Shown here: one piece after another, positions 25,032-34,340 of the stretch | Position numbering within the stretch: position 1 is the stretch's first letter | Layout: each line of letters begins with the position of its first letter | Notes under the pieces: model-generated | What the model was told of the DNA's origin: nothing | Seen by the model: only the letters and a program-made list of their open reading frames with translations | The model's database searches: none | Assembly (NCBI GenBank): GCA_036985855.1 | Contig: BTQL01000003.1 | Location: forward strand, 31,867-95,866 | DNA length: 64,000 nucleotides | Direction of reading: 5' to 3' | Source: B3-G11 sp036985855 | Lineage (GTDB): Bacteria > Actinomycetota > Acidimicrobiia > Spongiisociales > UBA5794 | Made by a program: the position numbers and the translations under genes

Positions 25032-25913
25032 CTACCGTCGATTGGCTAGAGCTGATCGATGTTCGGCCACGCGTAATGCCAGGTCTGGGTAGCTGGGGTC
25101 GATCTCGTAGCGGTAGTCATCCCACCAGCCATCGCGGTTGGGATCGAAGTGGCGTGGTCCGGGAATCGCCTGCAATGCTTTCTCCTTCATCTCCACTTCT
25201 ATCTCGCGGGCACAGTGGAGCACCTCTGTTGCAAAAACCGGATCGAGGATCTCGAGACGAATCGTCTGTCCGAAGTTGAGATTCGACGAATATGGGTGCT
25301 CCCACACCGTTGAGCCGCCGGTCAACACGACGGGGAGGAGCGGGCGTCCGGAGCGTGCCGAGAGGTGGAACACGCCTTGGTGGAAGGCAGTCTCGATCCC
25401 GAGAATCGATCCCTGGGGAAAGACGACGTAGCTCTCGCCTCTGGCGAACGTTTGTTCCGCTGCACGGATCATCGACCGATATGCAGTAGCCCCGTCGTTG
25501 ATCGATACAGGACTGTGCCCCGACGCCGTCAGGTAGCGGCCGAGCAGACGCCACTCGAACAGTTCCTCAGCTGCTGAGAACGATAGATCGAGCGGAAGCC
25601 GACCGAGAGCCAGAACGTCTGCGAATCCTTCATGCAACGGTGCAACCACGTACTGTTCTGATGGATCGATCCGATGCATGCCGTGGGTCTCGATCGTCAG
25701 ATCGGCCGCCCGAGCGGCACGCGTGGTCCATTCCCTCTCGGCTTCGTGGAGTCGCGCCCGGTCGCCAGAATTCGCTGCTCGTATCAGGCGTTCGTACCCT
25801 GGGCCAAAAAGCAATGCCCCGCGGAGCAGTGAACGAAGCTGAAGTCTCCGAGAGACAACGGTCGCCTTGCCGCCGGGAAGGCGATAGCGGTTGATCGCTG
25901 AGTCTCTTGGCAT
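25032..25913 (-). CDS. PlsC-type acyltransferase
   Basis: 293 residues of the glycerolipid acyltransferase fold. The catalytic motif is HEGFAD (HX4D). The second block is VFPQGSILG, a variant of the usual FPEGTRS with Gln for Glu, and LLPVVLTGG matches block IV. The C-terminal part (PGPRHFDPNRDGWWDDYRYEIDPSYPD) is unlike classical PlsC. It is probably a 1-acylglycerol-3-phosphate acyltransferase or a relative that acylates another lipid. Start: ATG at 25913 (a GTG and a TTG lie 1 and 2 codons before it). It follows the VanW-domain gene by 39 bases. Confidence 0.8.
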   Translation of the reverse strand: MPRDSAINRYRLPGGKATVVSRRLQLRSLLRGALLFGPGYERLIRAANSGDRARLHEAEREWTTRAARAADLTIETHGMHRIDPSEQYVVAPLHEGFADVLALGRLPLDLSFSAAEELFEWRLLGRYLTASGHSPVSINDGATAYRSMIRAAEQTFARGESYVVFPQGSILGIETAFHQGVFHLSARSGRPLLPVVLTGGSTVWEHPYSSNLNFGQTIRLEILDPVFATEVLHCAREIEVEMKEKALQAIPGPRHFDPNRDGWWDDYRYEIDPSYPDLALRVAEHRSALANRR

Positions 25914-25952
25914 CACCAATGCAACCCACTTCGAGCGTGTTCCGTTCCCTGG

Positions 25953-27743
25953 TTAGGGAGAGGTCGTTGTCGTTGTCGTTGATGTTGTAGTCGATGTCGA
26001 TGTTGTCGTTGTTGATGTGGAGGTGGTCGAGGTCGAGGTGGTCGAGGTCGACGTGGAACTGGACGTTGACGTCGTGGGCTCTGGAGCATGTGTGGTCGTG
26101 GTGGTGTCCGGATCAGGTTTCGGTTTCTTGTAGTTCCAGGTCCACTGCTGAGTTGTCACCGAACCGTCCGGATGGGCCATCACTCGCGTGACCGTGTTGC
26201 CGACACGTTCAGCGGTACACGTGCGACCGCCGTTGTTTCCGAAGAAGGTGACTGTTATCGACGTTGGTGTGTACGTCGTATCGATGTAGACGATCGCATC
26301 TGAGTCGTTCCGAAATATGACGTCGGGAAGCGGGAAACCGAGAGTGGCTTCGCGCACAAACGGGTAGCGACTGAAGTAGAGGCTGTGAGGCTGGTGCAAG
26401 ACATCTTCGTAACATCCAAAGAACACGGCGTTGTAGAACGTTGTTGCGAACTGGCTCGTTCCGCCGCCGATATTGATCTTGCTGTCGCAGCATTGGATCC
26501 GGCCATTGATGATCGCACCGGCGCGTACATATCCACCGGCCGAGGTCCGCTCGCCGGCAGTGTCGTTGATCGAGAAGGTCTCTCCGGGCATGACGATCGA
26601 ACCGCCGACCGCGTCTGCGAGGAGTTGGATGTTCGTGACTCTGCTCCGGCAGCATGGGTGATTGGTGGTGAAGCTCGAAACTTCACCAAGTGGGCCCATG
26701 GCCTCTGCCATCTCCGTTGTGAACACTGCCTGTTCCCCGTCTGTCATCGGAATGGTTCCTTGGCCACTCCCCTCAGCCGCGGCGGATACGATCTCCGGGA
26801 TGCGTGCCAGGTCCACCTTCTGGCCGATGACAGACGGAACGACGGACAGCTCGCGGGTCTCTTCATCGAAAGTGAAGGTCGCGTCGATGGGTGGAACAGT
26901 GAAGCTCTCAGCGGATCGCGCGGCTATTTCGCGCAACGTATCGTCATCGAGGGTGATCTGAAGGACCGCGGGCGAATGATTCACGATCTCACTCCTGAGG
27001 GCGTTCGCCAGGCCGGTCGGTGTGAACACGATGGTTCCTGGTTGGTTCGGTGCAGCGAGAATGACGGCCGAATCGATGAGTCTGGATGCTTTGGCGACAG
27101 CCGCGTTCACGTCGGCGTTGGTGATCTCAGGGTCGAGCGGTACCAGGGGCAATACTATCGGCACACGGTCGATCCTCGAGAGCTGCTCACGAAGGAGAGG
27201 GATCGACGCTTCTACGTCGATGCGAAGGCCAGCTTGGGGATACTCCGGTACCACGGTTCCATTGGAGATTCTCACTGTGCCTTCGAATGCGGGCGTGTCG
27301 AGCACGCTTCTGGTCCAGTTGTCGAGGATACCGGCGATTGCCTGCTCGTCGATCGTGGTGGGAACGTCAACTTCGATGGTTGAGGTGAACGTCCCTGCCC
27401 AGAGCCTGAGGTTCGAGAAGAAACCAGTGGATCTCCTGGTTGTCATGGCATCGGTTGCAACCGCTTCCTCGTCGATTTCGAATCCGACATCTTCGGGGTT
27501 GAGAGTCAGCTCGTTACCTTCTACGACCACAGTGAGCGGTCTTGAGACAAGGCTCGCCTCATAGGAGGCGAGCAACCCGGTGGCGTCGCTGTACGTGAGG
27601 CGGGAGAGATTCATCTCCGCGGCGGTCACGCCCCGGCTGACTCGCTCAGCACCGATCATCTCGTCGCTGGCATACCCGGTTGCGACGAACGCGACCGCAA
27701 GCAGCGGGATCGTGACTGCTGTCGCGATGATGTAGCGGCGCAT
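25953..27743 (-). CDS. VanW-domain, cell-wall-binding surface protein with Ser/Thr-rich tail
   Basis: 596 residues. An N-terminal helix (IIATAVTIPLLAVAFVATGYA) anchors or exports it. Two putative peptidoglycan-binding (PG_binding_4) repeats follow, at about 60-200 and 210-350. A VanW domain follows (NIQLLADAVGGSIVMPGETFSINDTAGERTSAGGY, then GGGTSQFATTFYNAVFFGC). The final 60 residues are almost only Ser and Thr, probably a stalk or glycosylation target, encoded by GTTGTC/GATGTT-type repeats. AGGGAGG lies 4 bases before the ATG. It probably acts at the cell wall; VanW's function is unknown. Confidence 0.87.
   Translation of the reverse strand: MRRYIIATAVTIPLLAVAFVATGYASDEMIGAERVSRGVTAAEMNLSRLTYSDATGLLASYEASLVSRPLTVVVEGNELTLNPEDVGFEIDEEAVATDAMTTRRSTGFFSNLRLWAGTFTSTIEVDVPTTIDEQAIAGILDNWTRSVLDTPAFEGTVRISNGTVVPEYPQAGLRIDVEASIPLLREQLSRIDRVPIVLPLVPLDPEITNADVNAAVAKASRLIDSAVILAAPNQPGTIVFTPTGLANALRSEIVNHSPAVLQITLDDDTLREIAARSAESFTVPPIDATFTFDEETRELSVVPSVIGQKVDLARIPEIVSAAAEGSGQGTIPMTDGEQAVFTTEMAEAMGPLGEVSSFTTNHPCCRSRVTNIQLLADAVGGSIVMPGETFSINDTAGERTSAGGYVRAGAIINGRIQCCDSKINIGGGTSQFATTFYNAVFFGCYEDVLHQPHSLYFSRYPFVREATLGFPLPDVIFRNDSDAIVYIDTTYTPTSITVTFFGNNGGRTCTAERVGNTVTRVMAHPDGSVTTQQWTWNYKKPKPDPDTTTTTHAPEPTTSTSSSTSTSTTSTSTTSTSTTTTSTSTTTSTTTTTTSP
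25956..26110 (-). repeat. Low-complexity Ser/Thr repeat coding region
   Basis: A run of TCG-ACA/ACC-type codons encodes the Ser/Thr-rich tail of the VanW-domain protein. Hexamer units such as GTTGTC and GGTCGA repeat imperfectly on the plus strand. Confidence 0.75.
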
Positions 27744-27785
27744 GATCCTCCCTGGCACCGGTAGGACAGGGATTGTATGCCATGT

Positions 27786-27810
27786 GCGCCGAAAGTAGGG
27801 CTTTCGGCGC
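27786..27810 (-). terminator. Hairpin after the 105-aa gene
   Basis: A perfect 10-bp stem, GCGCCGAAAG with its complement, and a 5-base loop, 12 bases past the stop at 27822. No T-tract. Confidence 0.55.
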
Positions 27811-27821
27811 TTGTCGGTTCC

Positions 27822-28139
27822 CTACAGGCGTTTTTCCGTTGTCATCAGTTCCCAGAATTCGATTTCTGATTCGATCGCGACCTCTCTCAGCTGGCTGGTT
27901 ATGTCGCCGAGACCGTCGACGGTTGTTCGGTCGTCGCGATATGGAGTCCGTAAGGTGTCATCGGTCCACTCCATGACAACCTGGTTGCGTTGTCCTGGTG
28001 TGGTCCCGCTGTTGAAGTAGACCCTGCTTTCTGAACGGACCCCAGCTTCCTGGTAGGCGTGGCCGATGGCATCGATCAACGAAGCAGCTTTGCGGGCTTC
28101 TCCTGGCTTTACGGTGTAGATACGGCGGATGAGATACAC
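27822..28139 (-). CDS. Small protein, possible dimeric alpha-beta barrel
   Basis: 105 residues: MYLIRRIYTVKPGEARKAASLIDAIGHAYQEAGVRSESRVYFNSGTTPG, then a VVMEW strand and a C-terminal helix. The beta-alpha-beta pattern with an initial IRRIYTVKPGE strand resembles NIPSNAP or stress-response (Dabb-like) ferredoxin-fold proteins. This is fold-level guesswork; no function can be named. A GTG start at 28139 has AAGGA 5 bases upstream. It lies 60 bases after the class V aminotransferase on the same strand and may be cotranscribed. Confidence 0.75.
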   Translation of the reverse strand: MYLIRRIYTVKPGEARKAASLIDAIGHAYQEAGVRSESRVYFNSGTTPGQRNQVVMEWTDDTLRTPYRDDRTTVDGLGDITSQLREVAIESEIEFWELMTTEKRL

Positions 28140-28199
28140 GGTGTTCCTTCGTGGTTGGAGACGGCTCGACGGTAGCCGCGTTCGCGGAACTGGTTGACG

Positions 28200-29462
28200 T
28201 CAGACAACTGGACGCATCCCTCGCGACTTCACAGCCCTGGTTCTGCTCGCGAGTGCTTCGATCATCGACAACACTCGATCGACTTCAGCCATGGTGTTGT
28301 AGTGGGCGAATCCGATCCGAACGAGGCCCCGGTCGGCGCGATTGAGTCGATGCATGACTTCATAGGCGTAGTAGTCCCCAGACCAAACGAAACAACCCTG
28401 ATCTCCGAGGCGCCTGGCGGTGTCCTCTGGTGAGATCCCATCAATGTCGATCGCGAAGGTTGGCGTTCGACTCATCGCTGTCTTGCGACCGAAGAGGGCC
28501 ACGCCCGGCATCGCCTCGATTCCGAAGAGAAAGCGCTCGGCGAGCATCTCCTCGTGAACACGGATCGCTCCGTACGCCGAGATGATCTGGTCTCTGCGGG
28601 TTGCCCCGTTGCCCAGTGACGCGATGTAGTCGACTGCGGCCGTCACACCGGCGAGAGACTCGAACGATTGGGTGCCGGTCTCCCATCGGTCCGGCGATTG
28701 ATCCGGTGCCGGTCGGAGTTTGTACGGATCGATTTCGGAGAGGAGATCTCCCGTGCCGAACAGGCATCCCGTGTGAGGGCCGAACCACTTGTACGCCGAG
28801 GCAACGAGGAAGTCGGTGTTCGTGGATGTGACATCGATGGGGCGATGGGGTGCATAGTGCACGGCGTCGAGATAGGTCCTCGCTCCGACCTGGTGCGCCC
28901 GCTCCACGATGTCGGCGGCGGGCGTGATCGTGCCGACGGCATTTGAGGCGTTGGTGAACGCAACGAGCCGAGTCCGCTCATCGAGCGCTTCGTCCAAGGA
29001 CGCAAGGTCGAGGTCACATCCGCTCTGTGGATCGAAGTCCACGAATCGCACCGCTGCACCCACGCCGTCGGCCGCTTGCATCCACGGGGAGACGTTCGCG
29101 TCGTGATCGAGTCGCGTGAGCACGATGTTGTCACCGGCATTCCATGTCCGGGACAACGCTCTTGAGAGCGAATAGGTCAGCGACGTCATGTTCTGTCCGA
29201 AAACGATCTCATCGCTCCGCGAGCCGAATAGGTCGGCTACTGCTTCCCTGGCTCCTCGGACGACTGCGTCCGTCTCGCGCGACGTCGCGAATGGACCGTG
29301 TAGGTTGCTTCCGCCTCGAGTCATGAATCCCGCCATGGCTTCGATCACCGACTTGTGGGCCTGGGTCCCGCCTGGTCCGTCGAGATAGGCGACCTGTTCG
29401 CCGCCCAGTGTGCGACTGAGCGCAGGGAATCCGGCGCGTACACTTTCTGTATCGATCGTCAT
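28200..29462 (-). CDS. Class V aminotransferase, cysteine desulfurase-like
   Basis: 420 residues of the NifS/SufS/CsdA fold. The PLP Lys lies in ASAYKWFGPHTGCLFG; YLDAVHYAPHRPIDV holds the ring-contacting Asp. It begins YLDGPGGTQAHKSVIEAMAGF, as in the cysteine desulfurase-like (TIGR01976) subgroup. The active-site Cys loop of true desulfurases (RxGxHCA) is not present: the equivalent stretch reads VRIGFAHYNT. It may therefore act on another amino acid. The ATG at 29462 has TACCGT 7 bases upstream, inside a TAGACGG repeat. It is divergent from the oxidoreductase gene. Confidence 0.88.
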   Translation of the reverse strand: MTIDTESVRAGFPALSRTLGGEQVAYLDGPGGTQAHKSVIEAMAGFMTRGGSNLHGPFATSRETDAVVRGAREAVADLFGSRSDEIVFGQNMTSLTYSLSRALSRTWNAGDNIVLTRLDHDANVSPWMQAADGVGAAVRFVDFDPQSGCDLDLASLDEALDERTRLVAFTNASNAVGTITPAADIVERAHQVGARTYLDAVHYAPHRPIDVTSTNTDFLVASAYKWFGPHTGCLFGTGDLLSEIDPYKLRPAPDQSPDRWETGTQSFESLAGVTAAVDYIASLGNGATRRDQIISAYGAIRVHEEMLAERFLFGIEAMPGVALFGRKTAMSRTPTFAIDIDGISPEDTARRLGDQGCFVWSGDYYAYEVMHRLNRADRGLVRIGFAHYNTMAEVDRVLSMIEALASRTRAVKSRGMRPVV

Positions 29463-29469
29463 GGGGAAG

Positions 29470-29475
29470 ACGGTA
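29470..29475 (-). promoter_or_regulatory. Leaderless -10 box of the class V aminotransferase gene
   Basis: TACCGT on the minus strand, 7 bases before the ATG at 29462, within a GTAGACGG heptamer repeat. Confidence 0.45.
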
Positions 29476-29620
29476 GACGGCGAATGGGCCGCGAGCATCG
29501 ATGAAGAGCCTGTGATTGCTTCAGTCAGCCCCTGACTCGTGGTGTATGCCCGTGATCTCACAGTCGGTTGCGCAACTAGGCTTCGGACAAGAAACGCAAA
29601 AGTTATCCTGGAGGCGAATT

Positions 29621-32600
29621 GTGTCGAGGGAGCATCCCAAGTATCCGGGCATCCGCATCACGACGAACGGCAATCAGCTCGTGTCGTATCACACGGAAGC
29701 CCGGATAACCCAAGGTGGAGTCTTCTACCCGATAACCCCCTCAACCGAGATGGGTGAGAACTACCAACTCTCCTACGCCGAAGGGGTGCTCGACGTATTC
29801 GGCAACTCGAAGATCGCGATCGAAACCGAAGGAGAGCACGCAGCCCAAGGTGGGGCAATCGCTCTCTCGCTCACAGGGCATCGTGTCGTCAACTTCACGT
29901 CCGGCCAGGGTGTTGTTTACGGGCTCGAGCAGTACTACCACGCCCCTGGGAAACTCTCGACCATGGTGCTCGAGGTTGCCGCCCGTGCGCTGACAAAACA
30001 CGCTCTCAACGTTCACTGCGGACACGACGACGTGTACGCCGCACTCGACGCCGGTTGGATCGTATTGTTCGCCAAGGACAGCCAGCAGGCAGCGGATCAG
30101 GCGCTCATCGCCCGCAAGGTCGCCGAGCTTGCACTCAACCCCGCGATCAACGTGCAGGATGGTTTCCTGACCTCGCATCTCGAGCGAACGTTCCTCAAGC
30201 ATGAGTCGGGACTGCTGAGGGAGTTTCTCGGTGCTCACGACGAGATGATCGATACACCGACAGCCGCCCAGCGCGAACTCTTCGGTCCCACTCGGCGACG
30301 CGTTCCCGCGATGATGGACCTCAAGAATCCAATGCTGCTTGGTCCCGTTGAGAACCAAGAGCACTATATGAACGGCGTCATTGCACGCCGAAACAACTTC
30401 ACAGAAGAGATACTGCCGATGCTCGAGGCGGCGTACGAGGAGTTTGCCAATCTCACCGGTCGGTCTTACGGACTTGTCAGCGAATACAAGAACGACGACG
30501 CGGAGATCACGTTTGTCTCACTCGGGTCAGCCGCCGAGAACATCGAGGCTGGTGTCGATTTCCTGCGCGAGCACGACGACGCCAAGGTCGGTTCTGTCCA
30601 CGTGAATGTCCTCAGACCATTCCCGGAAGCTGCCCTCGTCAAGGCCCTCGCAGGCAAGAAGAAGATCATCGTCCTCGAACGCGTGGATGAGGGGCTCTCT
30701 GGAGACAATCAGATGACGCGTGAGATCAGGGCAGTCATGGCGAAGGCATATGAGATCCACAGTCTCGGGTATCCCTCCGACATCGATGGTGTCAGCTACG
30801 AGGACATACCTGAGGTGCTCTCAGGTTCGTACGGTCTTGGTTCGAGGGATTTCCGCCCCGAGGCGATCATTGGAGCCTACGAGTACGCAATGGGAGAGAT
30901 CGCACGCCAGGATGGCAAGACCATTGATGATGGTGCGACCTACTTCACCCTTGGGATTGATCACCCGTATGCCGTGATCGCAGAGCGTACGCCGTCGCTC
31001 CTCCCCGAAGGATCGATCGCCGTTCGTTTCCACTCGATCGGTGGCTGGGGAATGATCACGACGGGTAAAAACCTCTCCGAGGTGATCGGGGCGATAGGTG
31101 ACGATCTTTCGAAAGCCCAGCACGAGGTAGACGAGCTCGGCTTGCCGAAGGAGATCATTCACGTATCCGCGAACCCGAAGTACGGCTCTGAGAAGAAGGG
31201 TGCCCCCACCCAATACTTCCTGGTCGCGGCGCCCGACCGGATCCGTGTCAACTGTGATTTGCACCACGTCGATGTGGTGCTGTGTCCGGACCCGAAGATC
31301 TTTACCCATGCCAACCCGTTGCTGGGCATCAACCCAGGAGGAACGTTCGTGTGGGAGTCAGAGGAAGACCCCGAAACTGTCTGGCAGCGAATTCCCCGCG
31401 AGCACCGCCAGGAAGTCATTGACAAGGGCATCCGCATCGTCACGGTGCCCGGCTTCAAGATCGCCCGTGAAGCCACCGAAAGGCCGGATCTCCAGCTCCG
31501 AATGCAGGGCAACGCTTTCCTCGGTGCCTTCTTCGGGGTATCGGGCATGCTCGATGAATACGATGTCACCAAAGAGCGATATAGCGAGATCGTCGAAGCT
31601 CAGTACGACAAGAAGTTCGGCCGGTTCGGCGAGGCAGTTGTGGCTTCGAACATGCGTGTCATGCAGCAGGGACATGATCTCATTACTGAGATCCCCCATG
31701 GCGAAGTTGATGCACCTGATCGTTCGAGTATGCGACTCCCCGCGCTCGAGACATGCGGCACATGTTCGGTAGATATTCCCCTTGCCGAACCTTCGGTACA
31801 ACAGGAGATTCGGATTCCGCTCACCAAGCTCTCGACCTTCAATCTGGAATTCAAGGCAGGACTCGGATATGACCAGCCTGCAACGCCGCTCGCATCAGTA
31901 TCTATGATGGCGGCTGGATCGGGTCGCGGCTCGTCCAAGTACGTGTCGAGACGTGAAACGCCGGTCTGGATCGCAGAGAACTGCACCGGCTGTATGGACT
32001 GCATCATTGCATGCCCCGACACGGCGCTCCCCAACGTGGCTCAAGACATCGATGTCGTGCTTGCTACTGCTGCGAGGGGCTACATCCTCGATGAGGTTCA
32101 GCGTGCAGCGATGCTCGCTGAGCTCCCCGCGCTCGAAGAGCGTCTTCGGGCGAGAATGCTCACCACGGTGGGTGCGAAGGAGAAGCTGCCGTTCAACGAC
32201 ATCATGCGCACCGAGCTCGATGAGATAGGTTCGGTATCTGAGACGGCCAAGGCGGAGTTCATGGAACTCTTCGACCGGGTTCCGTTTGCGTACACAAAGA
32301 CATCACATCTCTTCCGATCCATAGAGCGTACCGAACCTGGTGCAGGTGGTCTGTTCGCGATCATGGTTGCCGACACCTGCAAGGGGTGTGCAGAGTGTGT
32401 GCTCGAATGCCCGTATGAGGCCCTCGAGATGGAGGCCGAGACTCCAGCGATCAACGCCGACCACGTTTCAGGCACGAACTTTCTCGACCTCCTACCGGAC
32501 ACGCCCAGCAAGTACCTCGGCAGGTTCGATCCGGATGACCCGATCGAGTCGTCGGCAGCACATCTCAAGAACCATCTCATGGTGAGGACGAATTACGAGG

Positions 32601-34267
32601 CGCTCGTCAGCGGTGATGGGGCGTGTGCCGGCTGCGGTGAAAAGAGCGTGCTGAGAGCCGTTGCATCGCTGACGGAGGCGTACATGCGCCCTCTGTACCA
32701 CGCCAAGGCCGACCGACTCGACGCCAAGGCTCTCGATATCGAGGAGCATGGCCTCAAGATGCTTGGTGAAGTCAAGGCCCTGGACGAGGTGGGGTACGAG
32801 CGGCTTCGCTTGCTGGTTTCTCACTCCTTGCTTGGACTCGGCGGCGAGACACTTGAGGACACCGAGGCGCGTATCGACGCATACGGTTACGTGACCGACC
32901 AGGACATCGTCGATGCGCTTGTAGTGACGATGCGCCAGGATGCATTCAACCACCGGGATCTCCAGGCACTCGATGGCACGGTACCCAACGGCATGTCTGT
33001 CATGGCCATGGGTGCCCACACGGGCTGCAACACGGTGTACGGCTCAACACCTCCCAACAACCCCCATCCTTATCCGTGGATGAACTCGCTGTTCCAGGAC
33101 GGCGCAACGGTGACCTGGTTGCTCGGAGAGAGTTTCATCCAAGATCATGCTCGTCGCTCTGTTATCCCCGAGCGGATCGCAGATATGATGATGCTCGGTG
33201 TCGGTATCTCCGATGAAGACTATTTCGAGATGACCCACATGACCGACTCCCAGATGACCCCCTCCGAGATCAGGGAACTCCCGAAGGCATGGGCGATCGG
33301 TGGTGACGGCGGCATGGGCGATATCGGATATCAGAACGTATCGAAGGTCGTGCTCCAGAACCGTCCGAACGTGAAGCTCCTGATGCTTGATACCCAGGTG
33401 TACTCGAACACGGGGGGACAGAACTCCGATTCGACCCCGATGCCGGGGGGCGGCGACATGAACCAGTTCGGCGCAGCTTCCGAAGGGAAGTTGACGGAGA
33501 AGAAGGGTGTCGCGGAGACGTTCATCTCAGGGCACGGTTCGCCATTCGTTGCCCAGGTTTCGCTCGCGAATGCGGCACAGTTCTACAAGGCGATCGTAGA
33601 CGCCCTTGACTATCGCGGCACAGCGTTCATTCAGAGCTATACGTCGTGTCAACCGGAGCACGGCATTGCGGACGACGTGTCATCCCAACAGGCTGGACTT
33701 GTTCGCGACGCTCGCTCGATACCGCAGTTCGTGTTCAACCCGCAGAGAGGAGAGACGTATCAGGAAGCTCTTGATATCTCGGGAAACCCGAACCGTGACA
33801 GGGACTGGGCCCAGATCACATCGAAGCTGACGGATCGAACGTTCCAGTACACGGTTGCGCATTTCGCAAACACCGAGGCGAGGTTCCGTCGCCACCTGAG
33901 ACCTGCGAAGGACACGTCCTCGATGGTCCATCTCGATGACATGCTGTTGCTCATCACCCAGGACGACGTGGTGCAGCGCTACGTGCTCGACCCGACGCAC
34001 CGTTCATACGTCGAGGACTTCAGCATTTTTATCGAGGTCGAGGACACGTCGGGAAACGTCAAGCCGCTGGCGATTTCTCGCCAACTTGTGCTGTTTGCGG
34101 TCGAACGCCGCAAGTCCTGGCGCATGTTGCAGTCCAAGGCAGGTGTCGAGAACCTCGACTACCTCGCGCAGAAGGAAGCTCTTACGTCCTTCGACGAGGA
34201 CGGTGTTGCGATGGTGGACAGATTTGTAGAGATCCGGAAGCGTTTCGACGAGGCCCAGTCGGTATAG
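29621..34267 (+). CDS. NifJ-type 2-oxoacid:ferredoxin/flavodoxin oxidoreductase, enlarged single-chain form
   Basis: 1548 residues; typical NifJ has about 1170-1200. Domains in order: pyruvate-binding N-terminal domain (ITPSTEMGENYQLSYAEG), domain II (GSVHVNVLRPFPE), gamma domain (FHSIGGWGMITTGKNL), a two-cluster ferredoxin (CTGCMDCIIACP at about 787 and CKGCAECVLECP at about 918) and the TPP domain (CAGCGEK at about 1001, GGDGGMGDIGYQN at about 1227). The two cluster motifs are about 130 residues apart instead of 40-50, and 120 residues follow the TPP domain. The GTG start at 29621 has GGAGG 6 bases upstream. It links pyruvate or another 2-oxoacid to ferredoxin reduction; oxygen tolerance is unknown. 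Confidence 0.9.
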   Translation: MSREHPKYPGIRITTNGNQLVSYHTEARITQGGVFYPITPSTEMGENYQLSYAEGVLDVFGNSKIAIETEGEHAAQGGAIALSLTGHRVVNFTSGQGVVYGLEQYYHAPGKLSTMVLEVAARALTKHALNVHCGHDDVYAALDAGWIVLFAKDSQQAADQALIARKVAELALNPAINVQDGFLTSHLERTFLKHESGLLREFLGAHDEMIDTPTAAQRELFGPTRRRVPAMMDLKNPMLLGPVENQEHYMNGVIARRNNFTEEILPMLEAAYEEFANLTGRSYGLVSEYKNDDAEITFVSLGSAAENIEAGVDFLREHDDAKVGSVHVNVLRPFPEAALVKALAGKKKIIVLERVDEGLSGDNQMTREIRAVMAKAYEIHSLGYPSDIDGVSYEDIPEVLSGSYGLGSRDFRPEAIIGAYEYAMGEIARQDGKTIDDGATYFTLGIDHPYAVIAERTPSLLPEGSIAVRFHSIGGWGMITTGKNLSEVIGAIGDDLSKAQHEVDELGLPKEIIHVSANPKYGSEKKGAPTQYFLVAAPDRIRVNCDLHHVDVVLCPDPKIFTHANPLLGINPGGTFVWESEEDPETVWQRIPREHRQEVIDKGIRIVTVPGFKIAREATERPDLQLRMQGNAFLGAFFGVSGMLDEYDVTKERYSEIVEAQYDKKFGRFGEAVVASNMRVMQQGHDLITEIPHGEVDAPDRSSMRLPALETCGTCSVDIPLAEPSVQQEIRIPLTKLSTFNLEFKAGLGYDQPATPLASVSMMAAGSGRGSSKYVSRRETPVWIAENCTGCMDCIIACPDTALPNVAQDIDVVLATAARGYILDEVQRAAMLAELPALEERLRARMLTTVGAKEKLPFNDIMRTELDEIGSVSETAKAEFMELFDRVPFAYTKTSHLFRSIERTEPGAGGLFAIMVADTCKGCAECVLECPYEALEMEAETPAINADHVSGTNFLDLLPDTPSKYLGRFDPDDPIESSAAHLKNHLMVRTNYEALVSGDGACAGCGEKSVLRAVASLTEAYMRPLYHAKADRLDAKALDIEEHGLKMLGEVKALDEVGYERLRLLVSHSLLGLGGETLEDTEARIDAYGYVTDQDIVDALVVTMRQDAFNHRDLQALDGTVPNGMSVMAMGAHTGCNTVYGSTPPNNPHPYPWMNSLFQDGATVTWLLGESFIQDHARRSVIPERIADMMMLGVGISDEDYFEMTHMTDSQMTPSEIRELPKAWAIGGDGGMGDIGYQNVSKVVLQNRPNVKLLMLDTQVYSNTGGQNSDSTPMPGGGDMNQFGAASEGKLTEKKGVAETFISGHGSPFVAQVSLANAAQFYKAIVDALDYRGTAFIQSYTSCQPEHGIADDVSSQQAGLVRDARSIPQFVFNPQRGETYQEALDISGNPNRDRDWAQITSKLTDRTFQYTVAHFANTEARFRRHLRPAKDTSSMVHLDDMLLLITQDDVVQRYVLDPTHRSYVEDFSIFIEVEDTSGNVKPLAISRQLVLFAVERRKSWRMLQSKAGVENLDYLAQKEALTSFDEDGVAMVDRFVEIRKRFDEAQSV

Positions 34268-34340
34268 ATACAAGCCCGTAATAGTTGAGACGCAGGGCTG
34301 AGCAGTCCCGTTCGCCGACGCCCGCGTGGTGGTCGTGGCG

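Noticed and set aside
28200..29462. True cysteine desulfurase (SufS/IscS)
   Set aside because: The active-site Cys loop is absent and no suf or isc genes are near; only fold-level assignment is safe.
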